In this document: in pieces, positions 1-6,225 of the stretch | Layout of the letters: the number at the start of each line of letters is the position of its first letter | How positions within the stretch are numbered: the stretch's first letter is position 1 | From: JAENVT01 sp031430695 | GTDB taxonomy: Bacteria > Actinomycetota > Acidimicrobiia > Acidimicrobiales > Ilumatobacteraceae | Length of the DNA: 10,024 bases | Direction of reading: 5' to 3' | NCBI GenBank assembly: GCA_031430695.1 | Contig: JANPBZ010000211.1 | Location: 1-10,024 of the forward strand | The notes under the pieces: generated by a model | The model's database searches: none | What the model saw: only the letters and a program-made list of their open reading frames with translations | Told to the model about the DNA's origin: nothing | Position numbers and translations under genes: made by a program

Positions 1-80
1 CAACAGCTCACGCACCTGCCGCCAGTCACTTCCGCCGCCCTGACAACGTGTCGGGTGAAAGCCGCCAGCACGGTCGGCCA

Positions 81-97
81 CACTCCCTGGGGAGTGT
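81..97. repeat. Left copy of 17-bp palindromic repeat flanking the HNH gene
   Basis: The bases CACTCCCTGGGGAGTGT form a near-perfect palindrome: 7-8 bp arms ACACTCCC/GGGAGTGT (80-97) around a TG centre. The reverse complement of all 17 bases recurs exactly at 1401-1417, at the other end of the HNH endonuclease gene. The copy is centred about 48 bp upstream of the predicted transcription start at 137, a position where a regulator could bind. It could equally be the end of a mobile unit or a nuclease target. The repeat is seen directly; its role is inference. Confidence 0.75.
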
Positions 98-124
98 CGC
101 AACTACCGCGTAACACCCCTTGCG

Positions 125-130
125 TACCAT
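125..130 (+). promoter_or_regulatory. Leaderless -10 box (TACCAT) of the HNH endonuclease gene
   Basis: TACCAT fits the actinobacterial TANNNT -10 consensus and ends exactly 6 nt before the ATG at 137. This spacing places the transcription start on the A of the start codon. No Shine-Dalgarno sequence precedes the ATG, which fits a leaderless mRNA. No clear -35 hexamer is visible. The same geometry is found at 1468-1473 for the next gene. Confidence 0.5.
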
Positions 131-136
131 CGGTCT

Positions 137-1429
137 ATGGATACAAACGTTGCATCTGTTCGCCAATTAGAGCAGCTAGAGGCCGTGATTCAACAGGGTG
201 CGGCCAACCTTACGGCCTTCGAGCATGACTGGCTGTTGGCAGTCGCAGAGTTCGATCGCCGGGGAGGCTGGAAGCTGTGGGAGTGCCAGTCCTGCGCGGC
301 GTGGTTGTCGTGGCAGGTCGGCCTCGACATCCGTGCGGCACACGAGAAGGTGCGCGTGGCGCGGGCATTGGAGCGGTTCCCGGTGATCGCCGCGGCAATG
401 GCCACTGGACAGGTCTCGTACTCGAAGGTGCGCGCAATCACCCGCATCGCCACACCCGAATGCGAACAGGCGCTGGTCGACATGGCCTTGGCCGGCACAA
501 CCAACCATGTCGAACGAATCGTCAGCGCCTACCGACGCGCCGAACCCATCGCCGTAGAGCGCGAACAGGTACAACACGCCCGGCGCAGCCTGATCCATCG
601 CATCGACGACGACGGGTCGGTGGTGATCACCGTCCGTCTCCCCGCCGAGGCCGGCGCGACGGTGCTGTCGGCCATCGAACACCTCGTGGCACCCTCGGTG
701 GCGGAGCCAGATGGCACCCGCGACCCGGTGTCGACACGCCGGGCCGACGCGCTCGTCGATCTGGCTATCGCCGGCAACGCCGCATCGGGCAAACCGGGCT
801 CGGCAACCCGCTACCTCGCCCATCTGCACCTCAGCCAATCAGCGTTGAACGGTGGCGACGGCCGCTGCGAGATCCACGGCCACGGGGACAGCTTGGACCA
901 ACCAGTCGGGATCTCGATCGACACCGCGTTGCGGATGTTGTGCGATGCCGACATCGACATCGTGATCCCTCGCGGGGATGGCAACAGCAAACATCTCGGC
1001 CGCCGCCAAGGGGTTGTTCGCGGCAAACGCCGCCGCGAAGTCGAACAGCGCGACGAACACCGCTGCCAGATACCCGGCTGCGCTCGTCGCGGCCACCTCG
1101 AGGTGCACCACATCAAACACCGAGCCCACAAGGGCGACAGCAGGCTGCCAAACCTCACCCTGTTGTGCCGCTTCCACCATCACCGTCTCCACGAAGGCGG
1201 CTGGTCCGCCGTACGCACACCCGACGGACTCGAGCTACACGACCCCCATGGGCGTCGGATCTGCGCGCGGCCACCCATCACGACCGGCGACGGCACCGCA
1301 GTCGCAGTCCACGAACGCAAGCCCGCCGACGGTCGATGCAAGTGGGGCGGCGAGCGACTGGACCTCGGCTACGCACTCGACGCCCTGTTCCCCCGTACCC
1401 ACACTCCCCAGGGAGTGCCGAAGCGCTGA
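137..1429 (+). CDS. DUF222 / HNH endonuclease domain protein (13E12 repeat family)
   Basis: This is a 430-aa protein of the actinobacterial DUF222-HNH (REP13E12-type) family. The helical DUF222 region covers about residues 10-290 and includes the usual stretch around residues 68-107 (AAHEKVRVARAL through SYSKVRAIT). The HNH nuclease domain lies at about 298-356. Cys310, Cys315 and Cys344 are likely structural zinc ligands, and His324-His325, Asn339 and His347-His349 form the HNH core, so the nuclease looks intact. The family-typical C-terminal motif WGGERLDLGYALDALF follows at about 403-418. Length is normal for the family. The ATG is chosen because a leaderless -10 box sits 6 nt upstream and the N-terminus matches family style. 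The enzyme is expected to cut DNA, but family members have no well-established biological role and are often multi-copy and repeat-associated. The last codons overlap the right palindrome (1401-1417). Confidence 0.93.
   Translation: MDTNVASVRQLEQLEAVIQQGAANLTAFEHDWLLAVAEFDRRGGWKLWECQSCAAWLSWQVGLDIRAAHEKVRVARALERFPVIAAAMATGQVSYSKVRAITRIATPECEQALVDMALAGTTNHVERIVSAYRRAEPIAVEREQVQHARRSLIHRIDDDGSVVITVRLPAEAGATVLSAIEHLVAPSVAEPDGTRDPVSTRRADALVDLAIAGNAASGKPGSATRYLAHLHLSQSALNGGDGRCEIHGHGDSLDQPVGISIDTALRMLCDADIDIVIPRGDGNSKHLGRRQGVVRGKRRREVEQRDEHRCQIPGCARRGHLEVHHIKHRAHKGDSRLPNLTLLCRFHHHRLHEGGWSAVRTPDGLELHDPHGRRICARPPITTGDGTAVAVHERKPADGRCKWGGERLDLGYALDALFPRTHTPQGVPKR
1401..1417. repeat. Right copy of 17-bp palindromic repeat (inverted relative to left copy)
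   Basis: ACACTCCCCAGGGAGTG is the exact reverse complement of bases 81-97 and is itself palindromic (7-bp arms around CA). It lies inside the last codons of the HNH gene, encoding the residues around THTPQGV, and ends on a codon boundary 12 nt before the end of the stop codon. The 2-nt centre is too tight for a good RNA hairpin and no T-run follows, so a simple terminator is unlikely. Confidence 0.75.
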
Positions 1430-1467
1430 GCAGCCGGAAGTGAGCCGTGGGACCGACGACGGCACAG

Positions 1468-1473
1468 TAGAGT
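1468..1473 (+). promoter_or_regulatory. Leaderless -10 box (TAGAGT) of the antitoxin-like gene
   Basis: TAGAGT matches TANNNT and is separated by exactly 6 nt from the ATG at 1480, predicting transcription starting on the start codon. There is no purine-rich ribosome-binding site in the spacer (TGCTTC). This suggests that the small two-gene cassette has its own promoter rather than depending on the HNH gene 50 bp upstream. Confidence 0.5.
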
Positions 1474-1479
1474 TGCTTC

Positions 1480-1662
1480 ATGGCCGACGATGCCAAGACC
1501 ATCATCACAGCAGCCGAAATGGACAAGATGACTCCGCAGGAACGCGCTGACGCCGTCGCTGCAGCAACGACACGATCCTGGGATGAAGTGCCAGAGCCGT
1601 TCCGGTCAGAGGTACTTGCCACCGCTACAGAGCTCGGCCAGCAACGTCGCCAGCGTGCGTGA
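1480..1662 (+). CDS. Small putative antitoxin-like protein
   Basis: This is a 60-aa acidic/polar protein with no membrane segment. It has two recognisable blocks: TAAEMDKMTPQERADAV (about 10-26) and SWDEVPEPFRSEVLATA (about 33-49), followed by an Arg/Gln-rich tail. The pattern of a Met-x-x-Met-(S/T)-P-x-E-R helix followed by W-D-E-V-P resembles short actinobacterial proteins encoded just upstream of RelE/ParE-like small proteins. It overlaps the downstream gene by 8 bp, a common toxin-antitoxin layout with the antitoxin first. No DNA-binding fold can be named with confidence. The start is supported by the leaderless -10 box. The antitoxin role is inferred from size, order and coupling, not from a recognised family. 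Confidence 0.6.
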   Translation: MADDAKTIITAAEMDKMTPQERADAVAAATTRSWDEVPEPFRSEVLATATELGQQRRQRA

Positions 1663-1960
1663 ACGCCAAGTCCGCTTTACCGACGAATTCTTCGATCGCA
1701 TCGACACCCTCCTCCCGAGCGAGCGTGGCGCCGACGGAACACCTTCAGTCACAGACTTTCTTCTGCTCGACCTGCCCGCTGTCCGAGACCGGCTTGCCAT
1801 GGACTACGAAAACAACACACTCGCCATTGACGACCCGGATGTCAGGGTCTACATCGGGTCCGGGATCCTCGTAGAGCGATTCGCCATCTACACCGTGTTA
1901 GAAGCGGACATCGTCGATGCATTCTGGCTCACCATCGACCTCCACCGAGGCGACAACTGA
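1655..1960 (+). CDS. Putative toxin-like small protein, possible RelE/ParE-type
   Basis: This protein of about 101 aa begins VRERQVRFTDEFFDRIDTLL and ends in a DAFWLTIDL strand. The opening R-F-T-x-x-F-F-x-x-(I/L)-D-x-L-L-P helix and the later beta strands (VRVYIGSGILVERFAIYTVLE) fit the size and alternation of RelE/ParE-fold toxins, but I cannot identify catalytic residues. The GTG at 1655 is preferred because it gives an 8-bp overlap with the upstream gene and starts at the conserved-looking segment. The ATG at 1583 in the same frame would add 24 low-complexity residues and an 80-bp overlap. Translational coupling to the upstream gene is likely. The toxin assignment is inference; it could be an uncharacterised small protein. 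Confidence 0.6.
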   Translation: MRERQVRFTDEFFDRIDTLLPSERGADGTPSVTDFLLLDLPAVRDRLAMDYENNTLAIDDPDVRVYIGSGILVERFAIYTVLEADIVDAFWLTIDLHRGDN

Positions 1961-2005
1961 GCCGCGGGGTGCGGGACTGGCTGTTCTGACTCACCTCCGC
2001 CCCTC

Positions 2006-4546
2006 TCAATCAGGATGGCGACGTGACTGCGATCGCGCGGGCAGACCGAGTTTGGTTCGGAGGCGGTCGAAGTCGTACGAACCGAGGCCGATCACTGGGC
2101 GGCGTTCGAAATCCTCGATCAGCTTGCTTACGTCGTCGCGACGGGTCGGATCGTCGACGGCTTGGCGTGGCGTCATTCCGTCGAAGACAGGAACATGGTC
2201 CCTGATCCAGCGATCCTCCATCTGGTCACGGATCATGTCCATGTCATCCGCTGAGATCTCGGGTCCAGCCGGCAACGCTCCCGCATCGCCCACGGCCGAG
2301 GGGTCGGGCCTTTCGATTCGCTGAAACTCGAGGCCCACCGCGACGAGTGCATCACGAACCCGTTCGAATCGGGCGATCGAGTTGGTCAACGCGGCAAGAT
2401 GATCATCGTCGCGGTGCATGCTCGCTCGAACGATGTTCTCGCCATCGAGATCGAGAAACTCGACCCAGCCGTCGCCGTCGCGTTCGTACAACTCGTCGAG
2501 CGCCGCCTCGATCGATTGCCAGTCGGTTCCAGGGACCGGCGAGAAGTACGCGGTGCTGAGCTCCAGCGAATCGCCTTCTCGATTCTGAATCACGGGCGGG
2601 GCCATCTGTGCGCCGTACCAGGCCGCCAGTTCGTGGCCGTCGGCCTCGGCGTCGAGCAGTTCGATCAACCTGCCCCGTCGGGCGAGCGAGATTTCAAGAG
2701 CAGGACCGGCCACCCCGACTGTGCCGCCGATTCCATCGTCAACGATTCGCGCGAACAGGTACCCCTGGTCACTCAAGCCTTGATCATGCAGCGTGATCGA
2801 TTCACGGACTTCGCCAGTCTGGATGTCGCGTAGCGCGAACTGCTTGCCGTCGAGGCGTCGATATTCCCAGAGTCCCCTTGGGCTCCCGGCCAGCGAGCGC
2901 AGCCATTCCAGCTCGGGTGAAGGAATGATCTCTGCGCGCTCATGTACGTAACCGTCGATTCCACCCTCGTCGAACAGAGCGACATCGACCAGGAATGGAT
3001 CCGTCATCAACCCGGTCACGCGTTGCCGCATCTCGGAGAACGGCGCGCGACTCGCCTCGAATGCCTCCAACGCCAACGAGAACAGCCCGCCGTGACGTTG
3101 GGGTTCGTCGAGCGACCAGGTCGCCTGGCGAAGTGCAAGACCCCGGCGAGCGGACAGCGACAACTTCGGCTCCCGCTGGCAGCACTGCTTGAACTTGCGT
3201 CCGGAACCGCACGGACACGGGTCGTTGCGGCCGGCTCGGGCGAACGGCTGCAGCAGGTCGGTGAGAAATGCCACATCGTGGTCCGAACCGTCGAACGCCA
3301 TTGCCGTGCGACGCGCCGACAGAGCGTCGGCCGGCAGGCCGGCATCGGCGAGCAGCGTGGCCCGAAGGTCCAGGGCCGGCCCGAACTCGCCGTCGAGAGT
3401 GGTCGACCGCCGGATCGAATCCAGCGCTTCGCGCGCTGAGCCGCCGCGAAGCGCGTTGTGCGCCACCAGGTACAACGCAACCGGTTCGAGTTCGCGAAAC
3501 TGAGACAACAACGCTGCGAACTCGTCGAGCCGGTCGGCGCGGTCGTCGTGTCGCTCCAACATGTAGTCGACGAGGGCCGGCGAGACTGCGCCATGGTGGA
3601 AGTCGTCGCGGAGATGGCGGGGCTTCCACGTGGCTGCGACCTCGTGCCTGCGCTCGGGTGTGGCGACCACGAAGTCTGACCAAACCTGCATCAGCCGTTG
3701 CAGCGCATCACTGCAACACGTATCCAGCTGGTAGTCCGACACGAGGCGCTCCACCCGGGTGTCGCGCCACTTCTCCCCCGGTGTCGTGAACTCACGATCG
3801 GCGCGACCGATCCACGCACCCCGAAAGCGAAGACCTGCCCGTTCGATGAGCTCGGCGACCGGCTTGGTCGGCGTGCGGAAGACTTGAAGGTCGCGCATCA
3901 ACGATTCCATGACCAGCTCGCCGCACTCCATCGCCGATTCGGGGTCGCACAGCTCGTCGAACACCTCACGCACCAACTCGGCTGCCTGTTCGACATAGTC
4001 GACGGTCGCGTTGCGAACGATTTCGAATCGCTCACCATCACAAGTTGCACCGATGAGTTCGCCCGGTTCGATTCCGTCGAGCCAGCCATCCGGGCCCACG
4101 TAGGAGCCGTGCTCCGCCAGATGTCGCTCACCCTTGAACGGGTACGCATGGGCGACCTCGCCCCCGCCCGCCAGGCTCCAGGTGCGTCGCAATCCCCACG
4201 TGAGCGTGCCGAGATCCGGCGTCGAGTCGAGCACGCCTCGGTCGAGCTCGTCAGCGGTCACGCGGTGCGTCAGAACCACACCTCGAAGCAGTTCACTGAC
4301 GAGGCTGACCGTGCCGCTGGCCGACACCCAGGTGTCGTCGGTTTCGAGCAACGCCTGATCCACGATCTCCACGAGCTCGTCGAGTTCGCAGTCGTCGAAT
4401 GCCGCCAACACCCCGTCTTGAGCCAACGCCACAGTGAGTTCACCCATCGCCAGAGGCCCGTCGGCAAGGATTGTGTGTGCGGCCGCGCGGATGGCGGCGT
4501 CGGCTGCATCCCACTGTTCGTCCGACCACTCATCCGGCATCGGCAC
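2006..4546 (-). CDS. Large SEC-C motif zinc-binding protein of unknown function
   Basis: This 846-aa soluble protein has no signal peptide or membrane segment. A clear SEC-C motif lies at about residues 440-456 (NDPCPCGSGRKFKQCC), with Cys444, Cys446, Cys455 and Cys456 in the canonical C-x-C-x8-C-C spacing that binds one zinc. Residues about 350-435 look like TPR-type helical hairpins leading into it. The N-terminal part (about 15-120) contains a helix-rich, winged-helix-like region ending in a GVVLTHRVTADELDRGVLD segment. The C-terminus has a conserved-looking block WIRDHVPVFDGMTPRQA (about 780-796), followed by an acidic helix, which recurs at the end of many SEC-C proteins. SEC-C is best known from the SecA tail, but here it is internal in an unrelated protein. 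The GTG at 4546 is chosen (GGGG 7 nt upstream); an ATG two codons later is the alternative. It converges on the toxin-like gene and is divergent from the protease gene. Confidence 0.85.
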   Translation of the reverse strand: MPMPDEWSDEQWDAADAAIRAAAHTILADGPLAMGELTVALAQDGVLAAFDDCELDELVEIVDQALLETDDTWVSASGTVSLVSELLRGVVLTHRVTADELDRGVLDSTPDLGTLTWGLRRTWSLAGGGEVAHAYPFKGERHLAEHGSYVGPDGWLDGIEPGELIGATCDGERFEIVRNATVDYVEQAAELVREVFDELCDPESAMECGELVMESLMRDLQVFRTPTKPVAELIERAGLRFRGAWIGRADREFTTPGEKWRDTRVERLVSDYQLDTCCSDALQRLMQVWSDFVVATPERRHEVAATWKPRHLRDDFHHGAVSPALVDYMLERHDDRADRLDEFAALLSQFRELEPVALYLVAHNALRGGSAREALDSIRRSTTLDGEFGPALDLRATLLADAGLPADALSARRTAMAFDGSDHDVAFLTDLLQPFARAGRNDPCPCGSGRKFKQCCQREPKLSLSARRGLALRQATWSLDEPQRHGGLFSLALEAFEASRAPFSEMRQRVTGLMTDPFLVDVALFDEGGIDGYVHERAEIIPSPELEWLRSLAGSPRGLWEYRRLDGKQFALRDIQTGEVRESITLHDQGLSDQGYLFARIVDDGIGGTVGVAGPALEISLARRGRLIELLDAEADGHELAAWYGAQMAPPVIQNREGDSLELSTAYFSPVPGTDWQSIEAALDELYERDGDGWVEFLDLDGENIVRASMHRDDDHLAALTNSIARFERVRDALVAVGLEFQRIERPDPSAVGDAGALPAGPEISADDMDMIRDQMEDRWIRDHVPVFDGMTPRQAVDDPTRRDDVSKLIEDFERRPVIGLGSYDFDRLRTKLGLPARSQSRRHPD

Positions 4547-4601
4547 AGTTCAGCCCCGATCGCGTCATGATGAGAAATCGGCAAACGACGGATGCTTGTA
4601 T

Positions 4602-4611
4602 CAGGCGCCTG
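4602..4611. promoter_or_regulatory. 10-bp perfect palindrome in divergent intergenic region
   Basis: CAGGCGCCTG is a perfect palindrome between the divergently transcribed SEC-C gene (start 4546) and the serine protease gene (start 4659). It could be an operator, but GC-rich palindromes of this length also occur by chance in such DNA, so the call is tentative. Confidence 0.25.
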
Positions 4612-4623
4612 CCCCATGTCACT

Positions 4624-4654
4624 CTCTCCTAGCAACGAACCATTCAAAGGAGAG
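4624..4654 (+). promoter_or_regulatory. Possible RBS-sequestering hairpin upstream of the protease gene
   Basis: CTCTCCT (4624-4630) is the exact complement of AGGAGAG (4648-4654), giving a 7-bp stem with a 17-nt loop. The right arm contains most of the strong Shine-Dalgarno sequence AAAGGAG (4646-4652), which lies 6 nt before the GTG start at 4659. If transcription starts upstream of 4624, this stem would hide the ribosome-binding site. The pairing is seen directly; regulation is inference. Confidence 0.4.
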
Positions 4655-4658
4655 CGAC

Positions 4659-5765
4659 GTGCCACGCCTTCAACCACCTATGTCGACCGACAACCACGCC
4701 CGACTCGAAGGTCGGCGGGCCCTCATCTCGAATCGGGGCAGGATCACGCAATCCTTCTTCGTGCCAGGTGGCGAGGAACGTCCCAATTTCGAAGTCAGCA
4801 TCGAGCGAACGAGCCGGGGCGACATGGACGGCAAGTACATCTATGAGATCAAACTCGACCTCGACGGGTTCAGCCTCGGCGAGCGGGCGCTGCCGCCGGG
4901 AATGGAAAGCATCGAGGTCACCAAGCGGCTTCCTGCCAAGGTCGTCGCCGAGCGGGCTGCCCTGCTCGACGCGTACATCCCCGATCACCTCGGGTTCGAT
5001 CCGACACCCGCAGACATCGTCAAGGCACGCCCTCGGCAGCCGAAGCGGATGCAGAAGGACCTGCGTTACAACACGACGATCTTCAGTGGCGACGACCGGG
5101 CCGTGTTCCGCGACACCAGCTATCCGTGGAGCGCGTTCGGTCGGTGCGAGACCAACTTCGGTCCATTCAGCGGCGTGATGATCGGGCCACGACATCTACT
5201 CACGTGCAATCACGGCGTCGACTGGACACCACCGCCCGGATACGCCGCCGACTGGCTGACGTTCACGCCGGCCTACTTCGATGGCACCGCCCCATTCGGT
5301 TCGACGTACGCAACGCACGTCTACTGGGTCAAGAAGGACAACAACGACGGCTTCTCCAACGGCGACGAAGGCCAGTACGACTACGTCGTGCTGGTGCTGA
5401 ACGATCGCATCGGCGACCGGACCGGATGGCTCGGCACTCGCCGCTACACCGACGCCTGGGACCCGCTGGCCGCGTGGTGGCACATCGGCTACCCGCAAGA
5501 CCTCACCAGCCTCGAGCGCCCGACCTTCCAGAGTTGGTTCACGGTCAACGGCGACGACAACCAGCCCGACACGCACGAGGCGATCTACCATCTGGCCGAT
5601 GTCTTCCCCGGCCAATCGGGCGGACCGATCTTCGGATTCTGGAACGGCGACGTCGGGCCCCGCGCCGTGGCCGTTCAGTCGTGGCAGAACAGCACCACCA
5701 ACGGAGCGAGCGGTGGCGGCGATCTGGTCGACCTGGCCATCCGCGCCAGATCCGATCACCCGTAG
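4659..5765 (+). CDS. Trypsin/V8 (glutamyl endopeptidase)-like serine protease without signal peptide
   Basis: This 368-aa protein carries a chymotrypsin-fold protease domain in its C-terminal two thirds. The catalytic triad is readable: His185 in LLTCNHGV, Asp241 in QYDYVVLVL and Ser320 in PGQSGGPIF. The stretch GDDRAVFRDTSYPWSAFG (about 144-161) resembles the start of the mature domain of V8/glutamyl-endopeptidase-like enzymes. Residues 1-137 form a polar N-terminal part with no hydrophobic signal sequence or transmembrane helix, unusual for a family that is mostly secreted. It may be a propeptide-like or regulatory domain. The GTG at 4659 is chosen because AAAGGAG sits 6 nt upstream; an ATG at 4680 is the alternative. 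The gene is divergent from the SEC-C gene. A cytoplasmic effector role, or export by a non-classical route, is speculation. Confidence 0.88.
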   Translation: MPRLQPPMSTDNHARLEGRRALISNRGRITQSFFVPGGEERPNFEVSIERTSRGDMDGKYIYEIKLDLDGFSLGERALPPGMESIEVTKRLPAKVVAERAALLDAYIPDHLGFDPTPADIVKARPRQPKRMQKDLRYNTTIFSGDDRAVFRDTSYPWSAFGRCETNFGPFSGVMIGPRHLLTCNHGVDWTPPPGYAADWLTFTPAYFDGTAPFGSTYATHVYWVKKDNNDGFSNGDEGQYDYVVLVLNDRIGDRTGWLGTRRYTDAWDPLAAWWHIGYPQDLTSLERPTFQSWFTVNGDDNQPDTHEAIYHLADVFPGQSGGPIFGFWNGDVGPRAVAVQSWQNSTTNGASGGGDLVDLAIRARSDHP

Positions 5766-5780
5766 GCCAACCGCGTTGGC
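5766..5780 (+). terminator. Short hairpin directly after the protease stop codon
   Basis: GCCAAC-CGC-GTTGGC forms a perfect 6-bp stem with a 3-nt loop, starting on the base after the TAG stop of the protease gene. No T-run follows, so it is at best a weak or factor-assisted terminator, or an mRNA 3'-end stabiliser. Confidence 0.35.
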
Positions 5781-5815
5781 GACCGGGGCGATGACAGACT
5801 GCTCGTATCGATTCA

Positions 5816-6178
5816 GTACGTATTGACCAGTGGCTGCAGGCCGTGCGGATCACCAAGACCCGCGCGGGTGCTGCCGCGGCCTGTCGTGGCGGACACGTGA
5901 GCACCAACGGCGCGGCGGCGAGACCGTCCTCGCCACTACGAGTGGGTGATCACGTGGAAGCACGCATCAACCAGCGCGAGCGGATCCTCGACGTCACCAA
6001 ACTCATCACGAAGCGAGTTGATGCCGCAACCGCCGCCGAGTGCTTTGTCGACCACAGCCTGCCCCCACCTGAACAAGACGACACGTTCCAACCCCCGTTC
6101 GCCGTGCGTGACCGCGGTGCTGGTCGCCCAACGAAACGAGACCGCCGCAAGATCGACCGCGTGCGCGGGCGTCATTGA
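5816..6178 (+). CDS. S4 domain RNA-binding protein, Hsp15 (HslR)-like, with non-canonical start
   Basis: This small basic protein of about 120 aa belongs to the S4/Hsp15 family. The S4 domain begins RIDQWLQAVRITKTRAGAAAACRGGHVSTNG and continues through SPLRVGDHVEARI. The family tail RDRGAGRPTKRDRRKIDRVRGR closes it. Hsp15 in E. coli binds stalled 50S subunits carrying peptidyl-tRNA; the actinobacterial relatives are less studied. The start is a problem. The conserved RIDQWL begins at 5819, but the codon before it (5816-5818) is GTA, and no ATG, GTG or TTG lies between it and the in-frame TGA at 5792. The first normal start is GTG at 5843, which would delete the first conserved helix. ATT at 5822 is another rare-start option. 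I place the start at 5816 by homology; a GTG-to-GTA change or a base error is possible. Confidence 0.8.
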   Translation, partial: VRIDQWLQAVRITKTRAGAAAACRGGHVSTNGAAARPSSPLRVGDHVEARINQRERILDVTKLITKRVDAATAAECFVDHSLPPPEQDDTFQPPFAVRDRGAGRPTKRDRRKIDRVRGRH

Positions 6179-6225
6179 CTGCTCGTCAACTACGCGAGGC
6201 GGGGAGCAGTTTGATGGCCTGTGGT

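Noticed and set aside
1..42. Possible tail of an upstream gene ending in TGA at 40-42
   Set aside because: The short frame has no recognisable family residues and other frames are equally open, so no coding call can be supported.
24..1443. A second short inverted match, TCACTTCCG (26-34) with CGGAAGTGA (1435-1443), outside the palindromes of the HNH gene
   Set aside because: Only 9 bp, and the distances to the palindromes differ (46 versus 17 nt), so it does not behave like a longer terminal inverted repeat. Probably chance.
277..1443. Long open frames overlapping the HNH gene on both strands
   Set aside because: They are Arg/Pro/His-rich translations of high-GC DNA in the wrong frame. The DUF222-HNH frame explains the region.
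1583..1654. ATG at 1583 as start of the toxin-like gene
   Set aside because: It would add 24 residues of shadow-like sequence and overlap the upstream gene by 80 bp. The GTG at 1655 gives a normal short overlap.
1961..2005. Search for a bidirectional terminator between the convergent toxin-like and SEC-C genes
   Set aside because: No stem with a T-run is visible in this 45-bp gap.
2940..3789. Open frames inside the SEC-C gene region on both strands
   Set aside because: Arg-rich or featureless shadows. The SEC-C reading frame has a clear motif and continuous coding character.
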